A stretch of 64,000 bases of DNA from Lewinellaceae bacterium (GTDB lineage: Bacteria; Bacteroidota; Bacteroidia; Chitinophagales; Saprospiraceae): NCBI GenBank assembly GCA_020636075.1, contig JACJYO010000003.1:744001-808000 (forward strand), in the 5' to 3' direction. Both the position numbers and the translations under genes were made by a program. Below are positions 19,728-27,908 of this stretch, piece by piece. How positions within the stretch are numbered: position 1 is the stretch's first letter; each line of letters opens with the position of its first letter. The notes below the pieces were generated by a model. The model made no database searches. It was given only the letters and a program-made list of their open reading frames with translations, and had not been told where the DNA came from.

Positions 19728-19748
19728 ACGCGAACGGCTCGTTCGCGT
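19728..19748. repeat. GCGAAC hairpin after the AsmA-like gene
   Basis: ACGCGAAC (19728-19735), loop GGCTC, GTTCGCGT (19741-19748). The same stem recurs at 19879-19899, and related CGCGAACC stems occur in the 72-bp repeats, so it belongs to a local hairpin family. Confidence 0.5.
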
Positions 19749-19878
19749 AAAAAAATTGACAGCCCAGAAATTACATTTTGAAACCAAGAACTTTCAAACT
19801 TGGGAGGACGATGCTAAGGCAGACTGGGAAATGAAAATCGTCTGAGGTGTTTGGCCCTTCGTGCCAACCACTTTTTTC

Positions 19879-19910
19879 ACGCGAACAAACTGTTCGCGTT
19901 ACTTTTTTTT
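19879..19910 (+). terminator. Intrinsic terminator between convergent genes
   Basis: ACGCGAACA (19879-19887), a 3-nt loop and TGTTCGCGT (19891-19899), then TAC and eight T residues on the plus strand. It suits the end of the AsmA-like transcript. Its right arm overlaps the stop codon of the minus-strand gene at 19899. Confidence 0.7.
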
Positions 19911-20576
19911 AAAATCACCGTCCTTCCAGGCTTTAAAAAACTGGGCCCAGGCCAGCGGACTGAAGATGTTCATCGGCGGTGTTTGGCCAATGTACACATA
20001 TTCGCGGGCCTGCTGGCGCAGGTAAAAATTCGCGCTTTCCCGGCCGCCATACGGCACCATATCGGGGTTTTGGCGCGCCTCGGCGAGGTACTCATTGGCC
20101 AGGTTCTTGGCTGCAATCCGCTGGAGTTCGGGCGTGACGTCCATCTTCAGAAACTCGATCTTGAAGTGCTCACGGGAAGGCCAGGGAAAGATCACCGCCT
20201 CGGGCAGGGTAAGCGTGTCTTGTGCCATGATCTGTACAATGGAGTAGCGGCTTTCGGAAAGGGTGTCCGGTACCGTTTTGGTGACCGGCGCGAAACCAAT
20301 GCAATTGAAACGGATCACGTCGCCTTTTTCCACGACGATGGTAAAAAAGCCGCGGTAGTCGGCATAGGTGCCGCGTTTTTTATTTGGTAAAAAAATACTC
20401 GCATACGGTACTGGCACCATGTTGCCGTCCATATTGGTGATCACCAAGCCGGAAAACTGGATCAGGTTATTCTTATCTTTTTCGGTATCCGTTTGCTGGG
20501 CAAAAGCAGTATTGCTTAAGATGGAGAGTACCAACAGCAAAAAAATAGGGCGTATCACTAGGCTTGTATTTTTCAT
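19899..20576 (-). CDS. Exported protein with CarboxypepD-regulatory-like domain
   Basis: 225 residues. The signal peptide at about 1-27 ends in SNTAFAQQ. Residues about 40-115 read as the short beta-sandwich CarboxypepD-like domain common in Bacteroidota: FSGLVITNMDGNMVPVPYAS, then GTYADYRGFFTIVVEKGDVI and FNCIGFAP. After it is a conserved tail with DTLTLPEAVIFPWPSREHFK and a helical AAKNLANEYLAEAR segment. These proteins are common exported Bacteroidota proteins of unknown role, often near gliding or envelope genes. A TACCTTTG -7 box lies 35 nt upstream. The domain call is good; the role is unknown. Confidence 0.75.
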   Translation of the reverse strand: MKNTSLVIRPIFLLLVLSILSNTAFAQQTDTEKDKNNLIQFSGLVITNMDGNMVPVPYASIFLPNKKRGTYADYRGFFTIVVEKGDVIRFNCIGFAPVTKTVPDTLSESRYSIVQIMAQDTLTLPEAVIFPWPSREHFKIEFLKMDVTPELQRIAAKNLANEYLAEARQNPDMVPYGGRESANFYLRQQAREYVYIGQTPPMNIFSPLAWAQFFKAWKDGDFKKK

Positions 20577-20610
20577 AATTAAACAGACTCCGTTCTCTGG
20601 GCAAGTTCAA

Positions 20611-20618
20611 CAAAGGTA
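20611..20618 (-). promoter_or_regulatory. Bacteroidota -7 box of the CarboxypepD-like gene
   Basis: TACCTTTG on the minus strand matches TAnnTTTG exactly, 35 nt before the ATG at 20576. No convincing -33 TTG was found at 19-20 nt. Confidence 0.5.
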
Positions 20619-20730
20619 CATTGTTGAAACGCTTGGTTGGCGCCTTTGTTTTTGTAAAATAGCGGCGTTGAACTGATTTCCTGCCGGGTTGCAGTTGTGG
20701 ACTCAAACGCGAACACAAGCGCGAACGCTG

Positions 20731-20786
20731 CGTAGGGGCGTAGGGCAAAAATTCGGGATGACTCATGTTTGCCCTGCGCCCTACGC
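20731..20786. terminator. Imperfect GC-rich inverted repeat after the serine hydrolase gene
   Basis: 20731-20750 (GCGTAGGGGCGTAGGGCAAA) and 20768-20786 (TTTGCCCTGCGCCCTACGC) pair with one bulge and one mismatch, two bases past the stop of the minus-strand hydrolase gene at 20789. It lacks a T-tract. Confidence 0.4.
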
Positions 20787-20788
20787 TC

Positions 20789-22453
20789 TTACTTCCGCTT
20801 CCCGGGAAGTTCCTGCCCGTTTTGGAAAAGCACCATCTTCCCGATGGTGCCATCGGCATCCGGGAAAAATTCGATTTTGGCATCCACAACTTTCAGGAAA
20901 AATTTGAGGTCAGAGTTGGGATACATTTCAAATCGCGGTTGCCCGGTGCCCTGGCCATACAACTGCATGCCTTCGCGGCTCACTGTGATGGAAAATGTTG
21001 GCGCCATCACGTACTCCCCGACCAGGCGATCCAGCTGCGCTTCGTTGAGCCGGACTTCCTTTGGCGGTTCCGGAATATCGGCCGATGTTTTGACCCAACG
21101 ATCGTCAGTTTCAGAGCGGGTGTTGAGGCTTACCGCAGTGACCTGGCCGCTTTTTTCGTCGCGCAGAAAGGTCACGTTGATCAAGGCATCTTTTATCCGG
21201 AATTTGTCTTTACCGATTGGGTTGAGCTGCGTCTTGAGACCTCCTACCCGGTTGGAGGTGAGGATGCCATTTTCCACGGTGATGATGCGCCGTTGTTTTA
21301 TACCGTTTTCGTAAATGCCTTCATATTCCGCGAGTTTGCTGGCGGGAACGTCCATTTCTTCCAGCACTAGCGGATGCCCGGCGGCCAGGGCGGCCAATTT
21401 GGCGGCTGTTTCGCCTGGCGGGTTGCAATCGCAATTCGCCAGGATAGCTACCGTAATTTTCTCCTTGGGCAAATAAATGAGCGAGCTCAGAAAACCGTTG
21501 ATGCCGCCATCGTGCTCGATCGTGGGGCTGCCGAAAATGTTGCCCATGATCCAGCCGAAGCCATAATGGGAATTGATGCCATCGGGCAGGATGTTGGGGG
21601 TGTGCGCTTTTTTTAGCAGCCCGGCAGCCACCATCTTGCCGCTGTGCACGGCGCGTGTCCAGCGGAACAGGTCTTCCACCGTGGAGGCCAGGCTGCCGGC
21701 GGCATAGGGCTGGGTCATGCTCAGGGGCATGGCCGGTTCGTAGCCGCTGGTTCCGCGCTGGTAGCCTTCAGCCCAGTTGGGGATCGGGCGTTTTTGGGTT
21801 TCATAAAACGTGTTGGTCAGGCCGGCCCGCTTGAACACATTTTTTTTCAAATACTCCGCATATGTCTGTCCGGAAACTTTTTCAACAATGTACCCGAGGA
21901 GAACGTACCCGGAATTGCTGTAGCTGTATTGTGTGCCGGGGTCAAAATCCATGGGTTGGTTTTTGAAAAAATCAACCAAAGCGGCTGGGGTAAAATCTTT
22001 TTTCCAGACCTCCGGCGTCCATTCTGCCATGCTGGTATAACTTTTTATACCCGAGGTATGGTTCAGCAATTGCTCGATGGTGATCGTTTTGCCCTGTGTG
22101 GGGTAATCGGGGATAAACTTCGTGATGTCGTCTTGAAGCCCGATTTTGCCTTTTTCCACTAATTGCAGGATTGCAATAGCGGTGAATTGTTTGGTCACCG
22201 AGCCGATGCGAAACACCATGCCGGGTTGGAGTGGTTTTTTGTTTTCCACATCATCCAGTCCAAAGGCTTTGTGGTAAAGGATTTGATCGCCTTTAGCCAC
22301 CAGCACGGTTCCGCCCGGACCGTCGGCGGGAAATTTGGCCTGGCAGATATCGTCAAATTCAGTGGCCAGCCAGCTGTTGTCCGTTTGAGCCGGCAAGGCA
22401 ATTGCGTGGAGGAGCAGGATCAGGGTAATTCCTGGTAGGTTCTTCATGTGCAT
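20789..22453 (-). CDS. Serine hydrolase, beta-lactamase/penicillin-binding-protein-like
   Basis: 554 residues with an N-terminal signal peptide (MHMKNLPGITLILLLHAIAL). Class C beta-lactamase fold motifs are the nucleophile SxxK in FRIGSVTKQFTA, the YxN motif in YSYSNSGYVLLG, and an HxG-type third motif in EHDGGINGFLSSL. The last 200 residues form two beta-rich lipocalin-like DUF3471-type domains (LAEYEGIYENGIK and LVGEYVMAPTFS). Proteins of this type are exported esterases, D-aminopeptidases or peptidoglycan-linked hydrolases, and substrate cannot be called. A second gene of the same family lies 12 nt upstream in the same direction, so they may be co-transcribed paralogues. Confidence 0.85.
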   Translation of the reverse strand: MHMKNLPGITLILLLHAIALPAQTDNSWLATEFDDICQAKFPADGPGGTVLVAKGDQILYHKAFGLDDVENKKPLQPGMVFRIGSVTKQFTAIAILQLVEKGKIGLQDDITKFIPDYPTQGKTITIEQLLNHTSGIKSYTSMAEWTPEVWKKDFTPAALVDFFKNQPMDFDPGTQYSYSNSGYVLLGYIVEKVSGQTYAEYLKKNVFKRAGLTNTFYETQKRPIPNWAEGYQRGTSGYEPAMPLSMTQPYAAGSLASTVEDLFRWTRAVHSGKMVAAGLLKKAHTPNILPDGINSHYGFGWIMGNIFGSPTIEHDGGINGFLSSLIYLPKEKITVAILANCDCNPPGETAAKLAALAAGHPLVLEEMDVPASKLAEYEGIYENGIKQRRIITVENGILTSNRVGGLKTQLNPIGKDKFRIKDALINVTFLRDEKSGQVTAVSLNTRSETDDRWVKTSADIPEPPKEVRLNEAQLDRLVGEYVMAPTFSITVSREGMQLYGQGTGQPRFEMYPNSDLKFFLKVVDAKIEFFPDADGTIGKMVLFQNGQELPGKRK

Positions 22454-22465
22454 TTTTTATAAATT

Positions 22466-24265
22466 TTATTTACGTGCGGCTTTAAAGGTGCCGTTGGGTT
22501 GAATGAAATTCAGGGCAGTGGCTTTTTGTTGATTGTCCAGCTCAAAACGTACGCTGTAGCCGTCGAGGGCGGTCAGTTTGAATTCATTGTTTCCGATGGG
22601 CATGGTTTCGTATTCCGGTTGGCCGGGCACAAATACGAATAGTGCGCTGCCTTTGAGGTAGACTTTGCAGGTAATGCCGGCCAGTTCGTATTCGCCACAG
22701 TATTTTTCCAGCTCACTTTCAGCCATTTTAACGGCGACAGATTTGCGCCTGAACACGATTTCATCGACGGCTGGCTCCAAACCGATGGCCCGGATTTCAG
22801 CCATATCTCCTTTCAGATCGGTAATAAACTGAAAACGAATCGGGCTGTTCGACTCCACATCCACGCCGGCAATCATAGCCATCGGGCGAAAAATATCGTA
22901 GTGGTAGTGTTCCAGGTAAAAATCCAGGGCGCCGGCATGGGCAATCAATGAATCGTTGTGCAACTTCAGGGTCAGGCTTCCATAGCCGGGGTGCTCGAAG
23001 GTGCCCGTGAAATTTTGGAGCGGTTGGGAGGGGTGGGTGCCCGCTTTCCGGGCGAGGTCTTCCACATCGCCGGTTTCTTCTTCGGCGGCCTCCTGCTTTT
23101 TAGCGCGCTCAAGCAGGAAACTTTGCCAGTCGCGGTAGGGGAGGTCAAGCAGTTTATCCATGATCAAATTCCGGACGACGGAATTTACTTGTGAGCCGTT
23201 TTGGTTGACCAGCACCACTACGCCGACGCTGTCGCTTGGAAAAAAGCAGACGTTGGCCGAAAAGCCGTTGATGTTGCCGCCGTGCTCCACCCGGTAATGG
23301 CCGTAGTACGACGACAGCATCCAGCCCATGCCATAGCTGCTGAAGTAGATGTCGGGGTTCTCGGGCGAAGGTGCGCCGCCGCCCATGCTCATTTGAGCCG
23401 ATGTGGCCTGCCGCACATAACCTGCCGGCAGTATCGTGTCGCCCTTGAACATTCCGCCGTTGATCCAGGTGAGCAGCCAGTTGGCCATTTCGGAAGCGCT
23501 GGCGCAAATGCTGCCCGCCGGACCCATGCCTTCGATTCGGTAGTAATCCATCGGGCGGATGGCGCCGTCTTTTTCGTAATAGCCTTTGGCCACGTCCGCT
23601 GAAGCAGGGGCGTTCCAGATGTCAAACATGGCCGTTTTCATGCCCAGGGGTTTGAAAAAACGCTGGCGGATATTGTCTTCCCAGGAACTCCCGCTCAATT
23701 TTTCAGCGATCACGCCCTGGAGCATAAAACCGTAGTTGTTGTACTGCCAGCGCTCGCGAAGGCCGGCAGAGGGTTCCAGAAAGCGCATGCGATACACAAA
23801 ACTGTCGCGGGTAGTGGGGTTGACATACCAGGCCATATCGTGGCGGGGCAGACCGCTGCGGTGGCAGGTCAGGTCTCGTACGGTGAGGTAGTTGTTCAGT
23901 GCATCGTTGTACAGGCGGAGTTCGGGGATGTAGGTGTTTACTTTTTCATCAAAATCGAGTTTGCCTTCTTCGGCAAAAAGCCCGAGTAAGGCTGAGGTAA
24001 ACGCTTTGGAAGACGAGCCGATTTGAAAAATGGTGTTGGCAGTTGCCGGTTTTTTTGCTTCGTAATCGGCAAAACCAAAGCCGCCCGCGAAGAGCACCTT
24101 GTCTTTTTCCACAACGGCCACACCGCAGCCTGCGGCCTGCCATTCGGTCAGTACGCGGTTGATCATGGTGTCGAGGCCGGCCAGCCGTGGATCGGTCGTT
24201 TTTTGTGCAAAAAGTTGTTGCAGGGAGAGCGCCAGTAGCATGGCGGGAAGGAGCATTTTTTTCAT
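22466..24265 (-). CDS. Serine hydrolase, beta-lactamase-related, paralogue of its neighbour
   Basis: The start taken is the ATG at 24265 (MKKMLLPAMLLALSLQQLFAQ), which yields a signal peptide and 599 residues. Motifs are SxxK in FQIGSSSKAFTSALLG, YxN in YNNYGFMLQGVI, and HxG in EHGGNINGFSANV. The C-terminal 190 residues include a lipocalin-like domain (FTGTFEHPGYGSLTL and LEKYCGEYELAG). It is related to the 20789-22453 product but divergent in the central part and one domain shorter at the end. The tandem pair suggests an old duplication. Likely periplasmic; the reaction is unknown. Confidence 0.85.
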   Translation of the reverse strand: MKKMLLPAMLLALSLQQLFAQKTTDPRLAGLDTMINRVLTEWQAAGCGVAVVEKDKVLFAGGFGFADYEAKKPATANTIFQIGSSSKAFTSALLGLFAEEGKLDFDEKVNTYIPELRLYNDALNNYLTVRDLTCHRSGLPRHDMAWYVNPTTRDSFVYRMRFLEPSAGLRERWQYNNYGFMLQGVIAEKLSGSSWEDNIRQRFFKPLGMKTAMFDIWNAPASADVAKGYYEKDGAIRPMDYYRIEGMGPAGSICASASEMANWLLTWINGGMFKGDTILPAGYVRQATSAQMSMGGGAPSPENPDIYFSSYGMGWMLSSYYGHYRVEHGGNINGFSANVCFFPSDSVGVVVLVNQNGSQVNSVVRNLIMDKLLDLPYRDWQSFLLERAKKQEAAEEETGDVEDLARKAGTHPSQPLQNFTGTFEHPGYGSLTLKLHNDSLIAHAGALDFYLEHYHYDIFRPMAMIAGVDVESNSPIRFQFITDLKGDMAEIRAIGLEPAVDEIVFRRKSVAVKMAESELEKYCGEYELAGITCKVYLKGSALFVFVPGQPEYETMPIGNNEFKLTALDGYSVRFELDNQQKATALNFIQPNGTFKAARK

Positions 24266-24430
24266 GGTGATTGCATCATTTTGGTCCAATTGTTCAAATA
24301 TGGCTAAGAAGCCTGCATTTCCTGGTATGCGGCTCGGCCAACGGTTTGTTTTTTCGGACAAAGGAAGGGAAGGTATTGTTCGGGATGCAGAAAAGTCATT
24401 CACAAATAATCGGCGAAACCACACCCAGGG

Positions 24431-24937
24431 CTAAAATCCCCGCTGTTGAATATCCGCAACGATTTCATTCGGATCGTCCAGGGCAGCTTGCTCTGTCGTG
24501 GATAAATCCAGGTCGGAAATGGTGCGTTCGCGGGAAGGCACAAAAAGCATAAACACAAGGATAATCACGCCGGCCACGGCGAGCAGCAACGTATTGCGGG
24601 AAAGAAAGAAAAAGACAGCCGCCAGCAATCCACTACCTTCCAAAAGTGCCCAGCGCAGGACAAGCGCTGTGCGGTATGCCATCATTTTTTCTTTCAGGGT
24701 CGGCAAATTCCGGGCGGCCTCGATCCGGTTGCGCCCCAGAAAAAATGCAGCAGGCAGGAGCAGCAGGATCACGATCGGAATCCGGATAGCCAGGCCTTCA
24801 CCGGGCAAGGCTGTGCCTGAGGCTTGCGGCAGAACGTAAAATATCGTCAACGTAATGACCTGGCCTGCCACCAAGGCGCCAAACACGATTTGAAGCGATC
24901 GAAGATACTGGGCGAAGTTTTGACTGACCTTGGACAT
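24431..24937 (-). CDS. Four-helix inner-membrane protein divergent from blaI-like gene
   Basis: The start is the ATG at 24937 (MSKVSQNFAQYLRSLQIVFG), giving 168 residues. Four hydrophobic helices are visible at about 15-40 (VFGALVAGQVITLTIFYVL), 58-78 (IPIVILLLLPAAFFLG), 98-118 (LVLRWALLEGSGLLAAVFFF) and 120-138 (LLLAVAGVIILVFMLFV). The soluble tail SRERTISDLDLSTTEQAAL contacts the cytoplasm. The family is not recognised by name. The gene is divergent from the BlaI-type repressor, and the two dyad operators lie between them, so it may belong to the same regulon. Confidence 0.65.
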   Translation of the reverse strand: MSKVSQNFAQYLRSLQIVFGALVAGQVITLTIFYVLPQASGTALPGEGLAIRIPIVILLLLPAAFFLGRNRIEAARNLPTLKEKMMAYRTALVLRWALLEGSGLLAAVFFFLSRNTLLLAVAGVIILVFMLFVPSRERTISDLDLSTTEQAALDDPNEIVADIQQRGF

Positions 24938-25005
24938 TTCGAGTGCGAAATATGGAATGTGCGGAATATGGAGTAAGGTACGGGAATTGTTAAAATCACA
25001 CACGC

Positions 25006-25059
25006 TACGACAATTGTCGTAAAAATATTTGCATCTACGACAACTGTCGTATAGATTTG
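25006..25059 (+). promoter_or_regulatory. Two BlaI-type dyad operators over the blaI/M56 promoter
   Basis: TACGACAATTGTCGTA (25006-25021) is a perfect 16-bp palindrome. TACGACAACTGTCGTA (25036-25051) is the same with one central mismatch, 30 nt away. The second fills exactly the 20 nt between a -33 TTTG (25028-25031) and a -7 box TAGATTTG (25052-25059). A bound repressor would block the promoter. Confidence 0.8.
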
Positions 25060-25085
25060 TCGTTACATACAAAAACACACAACAC

Positions 25086-25460
25086 ATGGCACGAGAAACT
25101 TACCAGCCCAGCGAAGCCGAACTGGAAATCCTGAACCTGATCTGGGAACTGGAACCCGTAACGGTACGCGATGTCCACGAGCGTATTTCAAAAACCCGGG
25201 AGGTCGGCTATACCACAGTATTGAAACAGATCCAGCGCCTCACGGAAAAAGGCGTGCTGGAAAAACAAATAACCGATGGTACCCACTATTTCACCAGCAC
25301 GATCCGGGAAGCCGACGTGAAGGGAAAACTGGTGGACAAAATGCTGAACACGGCCTTTGGCGGCTCAGCGCTCGACATGATGATGCATGCGCTGGGCAAC
25401 GACAAAGTATCGCCGGATGAACTGCGGGCTATTAAAAACTGGCTCGACAAACAACTTTGA
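25086..25460 (+). CDS. BlaI/MecI/CopY-family transcriptional repressor
   Basis: The start is the ATG at 25086 (MARETYQPSEAELEILNLIW), giving 124 residues, the usual length. A winged helix occupies about 8-75: SEAELEILNLIWELEPVTVR, then VHERISKTREVGYTTVLKQI and LTEKGVLEKQ. The C-terminal dimerisation helices include VDKMLNTAFGGSALDMMM. In the family, cleavage by the BlaR1/MecR1 metalloprotease frees the promoter. The upstream dyads at 25006-25051 are the likely operators, so the gene is autoregulated. It ends 3 nt before the M56 gene. Confidence 0.92.
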   Translation: MARETYQPSEAELEILNLIWELEPVTVRDVHERISKTREVGYTTVLKQIQRLTEKGVLEKQITDGTHYFTSTIREADVKGKLVDKMLNTAFGGSALDMMMHALGNDKVSPDELRAIKNWLDKQL

Positions 25461-25463
25461 CCT

Positions 25464-27650
25464 ATGGAACCTGCCAACATGTTCAACTTCTTCGCTGCTG
25501 CACTCGGCTGGATGGTCTTGCACTCCATCTGGCAGATTACACTCATTTACCTGCTGTTCCGGGTGGCTACCCGGATATGGCGCAAGCATCCGCGAGCCAT
25601 TTACCATGCAGCCCTGCTCGGAATGGTCGCTAGTGCAGTTTGGGCGGTTTTGACTTTTGCTTCCGCCTGGGAGAACTACCAATGGAGCCGCGAATGGAGC
25701 CCCGCATCGGCAGGGGAAAACGTACTGCCGACTCCTTCGCCTGAAGTAGCGCCGCTTCATCCGGCAGTTGTCACCGTTGCTGTGCCCATCCCCTGGCACC
25801 GGCAGTTGATCCGGGCCTACGAATCCTGGGCCGCCCCGGTAGGCTGGTTTTGGAGCCTGTGCGCATTGCTGCTGCTGCTCCGGTTGTGGGGTGGCTACTG
25901 GCTCAGCCGTCGCCTTCGACGCATTGGGGTGACGCCGGTACCGGAACACTGGCAGCAGCAGTTGCTGCATTGGAGTGCGGCACTCCGAATCCAACGCCCG
26001 GTGCGCTGGCTGGAATCGACCCGGGTAAGTCAGCCCTTGACCCTGGGATTCTGGAAACCGGTGGTACTGTTCCCGGCAGGCTTGTTGCTTCAGTTGCAGC
26101 CCGAAGAGGTGGAGGCTCTGTTGCTGCACGAACTGGCACACATCCGCCGCTACGATTACCTGGTGAACCTGGTCCAGCTGGTCCTGGAGGTGTGCTTTTT
26201 TTACCATCCGCTGTTTTGGCTAATATCCAAAGAAGCCCACCGACACCGCGAATATTGCTGCGACGACCTGGTGCTGCGCCATTACCCGGACCGCTTGTTG
26301 TACGCCAAAACCCTCACGAACTTACAATGTGCCCATCACACCCTAAATCAATTTGCCATGCATGCTATCGGAAAAAGCGCCTTCGCGCAACGCATCTTTC
26401 GCCTGTTCAACCTCGAACCCGAAAAGGCGCAACGTTCACCTGCGCTTTTCATCCTGGGTATTGTGCTGCTCAGCGTTGCTGCGCTCGGCTGGTCTTCCTT
26501 CACCCAAAAACCACAGCCCGCGCCATCCGCGCTGGCACTTGTTTTACCAGATAAAAAAACTCTTGAAACGGCGCCTGCAGAAGTTGAAGGGCTGCACGAA
26601 CCCGCGGTGATCACTCCGGTAGTTGCGCCAGACACCATTTCGCCATCTGTGATTGCCGTGGAAGCAATCAACATGAATGTGTTTTATATCGGTGTAGAAA
26701 ATCCGATTACCGTCGCTGCGCCGGGATACGATTGCGCTGAGCTCTCGGTACGTTTGCTCGGACCTGGTACCCTCACCGCCTTGGGCGATTGCCGTTACAA
26801 CGTTGTGGCCACAGTGCCGGGCGAATTAGGCATCGCCGTGTTTTCCAAAAAAAATGGTTTGGAGAAAGAACTGGGCGTAAAAATGTACCGGGTAAAACGC
26901 ATTCCCGCAGAGCCGGCAGTGGTTTTTGGTCAAAATAATAATGCACCAAAGGCGAACGTCCCGGCAGTAGTTGCACCGCCGCCGGCGCCAGCGGAGTTTG
27001 CGCGCCCTCCGGTTGAATTTGAGCCCTTGCCGGCCGAAATTCCATCGCCAACAGTGGCCGTTGCTGCCAGTAAGATGAACGTATTTTATGTGGGGGTGAA
27101 CAATCCGATCACGGTAGCCGTGCCGGGCTATAATTGCGGCGAGTTGGAATTGCGGTTGTCCGGTGGAAACGGAACATTGTATCCACTTGGGGATTGCCGG
27201 TATTTTGTCCGGGTAAGCAAGCCGGGAATAATAAATGTGGAGGTGTTCACCCGTAAACACAAAAAAGAGGTCCAGCTCGGCGTGCAGACGTTTCGGGCTA
27301 AATGGATCCCCGATCCGGAGCCGTACCTCGCCGATTTTTCGCAGCGCAACACGGTTTCCCAGGCAGATATCCGCAGTATGATGAGCCAGAAATTAGAGGC
27401 TGTCATTGAAAATTTTGACTACGACAATGAGCAATGCTCCATTTTGCAATACACCCTGGCGATTCGCGAAGAAAATGCCGACGTCGTTGAATACGTCATC
27501 CGGGATAATAAAATTCCGGAGGCAGTACTGGACAGATTGGAGGCGCTGCCCGTCGGTTCGGTGATCTATATTCTCGAACCGCACGCCAAATGTCCCGGCG
27601 ATTCAGCGCCGCGTGTTTTGGGCGATCTGGTTTTTAACGTTGTGCCTTGA
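25464..27650 (+). CDS. M56 (BlaR1-like) metallopeptidase with GldM-like C-terminal domains
   Basis: 728 residues. The N-terminal part is polytopic with a zinc protease motif HELAH at 222-226 and the conserved LVNLVQLVLEVCFFYHPLFW downstream, typical of BlaR1/MecR1 M56 peptidases. A helix near residue 330 (LFILGIVLLSVAALGW) crosses to the periplasm. The sensor is not a beta-lactam-binding domain. Instead it has two copies of a beta-sandwich like the GldM C-terminal domain: NMNVFYIGVENPITVAAPGY (about 405) and KMNVFYVGVNNPITVAVPGY (about 533). Each copy has a GDCRY turn and a closing FRxKxIPDP-like stretch. The end, SQKLEAVIENFDYDN onward, also resembles the last part of GldM. With the adjacent repressor it forms a sensor-repressor pair whose ligand could be an envelope or T9SS state rather than an antibiotic (inference). 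Confidence 0.85.
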   Translation: MEPANMFNFFAAALGWMVLHSIWQITLIYLLFRVATRIWRKHPRAIYHAALLGMVASAVWAVLTFASAWENYQWSREWSPASAGENVLPTPSPEVAPLHPAVVTVAVPIPWHRQLIRAYESWAAPVGWFWSLCALLLLLRLWGGYWLSRRLRRIGVTPVPEHWQQQLLHWSAALRIQRPVRWLESTRVSQPLTLGFWKPVVLFPAGLLLQLQPEEVEALLLHELAHIRRYDYLVNLVQLVLEVCFFYHPLFWLISKEAHRHREYCCDDLVLRHYPDRLLYAKTLTNLQCAHHTLNQFAMHAIGKSAFAQRIFRLFNLEPEKAQRSPALFILGIVLLSVAALGWSSFTQKPQPAPSALALVLPDKKTLETAPAEVEGLHEPAVITPVVAPDTISPSVIAVEAINMNVFYIGVENPITVAAPGYDCAELSVRLLGPGTLTALGDCRYNVVATVPGELGIAVFSKKNGLEKELGVKMYRVKRIPAEPAVVFGQNNNAPKANVPAVVAPPPAPAEFARPPVEFEPLPAEIPSPTVAVAASKMNVFYVGVNNPITVAVPGYNCGELELRLSGGNGTLYPLGDCRYFVRVSKPGIINVEVFTRKHKKEVQLGVQTFRAKWIPDPEPYLADFSQRNTVSQADIRSMMSQKLEAVIENFDYDNEQCSILQYTLAIREENADVVEYVIRDNKIPEAVLDRLEALPVGSVIYILEPHAKCPGDSAPRVLGDLVFNVVP

Positions 27651-27692
27651 TGGGGTTTCATATGTATCGGGGGATTAGTCTAAGGTTGTCAA

Positions 27693-27853
27693 CTTAAGGT
27701 ATTCAAGGGGGTGAGCCCTTTTCAAATTAGACTTTTCAAATTGAACTTTTAACTTCTTCAAGAGTATCCCCAGCTTAGGAAGTTTATTTAAAGTCAAATT
27801 TGAAAAGTTCAATTTGAAATTTGAAAAGGGCTCACCCCCTTGAATACCTTAAG
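27693..27853. repeat. Palindromic intergenic element, copy A
   Basis: The outer arms 27693-27728 and 27818-27853 are perfect 36-nt reverse complements. Inner arms 27737-27750 and 27803-27816 add 14 bp. Rich in AAATTTGAAAAG and CTCACCCCC words, it shares arm sequence with the elements at 32681-32811 and 45296-45440. It lies between convergent genes, so it may also end both transcripts. Confidence 0.8.
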
Positions 27854-27908
27854 CCTGAAGCCATCATGCACACACTGCGAATACTTTCAAATCTTATTGC
27901 ACTGCCTT

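Noticed and set aside
25365..26207. Minus-strand frame over the BlaI/M56 start
   Set aside because: Antisense to the secure BlaI and M56 genes; Gln/His/Cys-rich and featureless.
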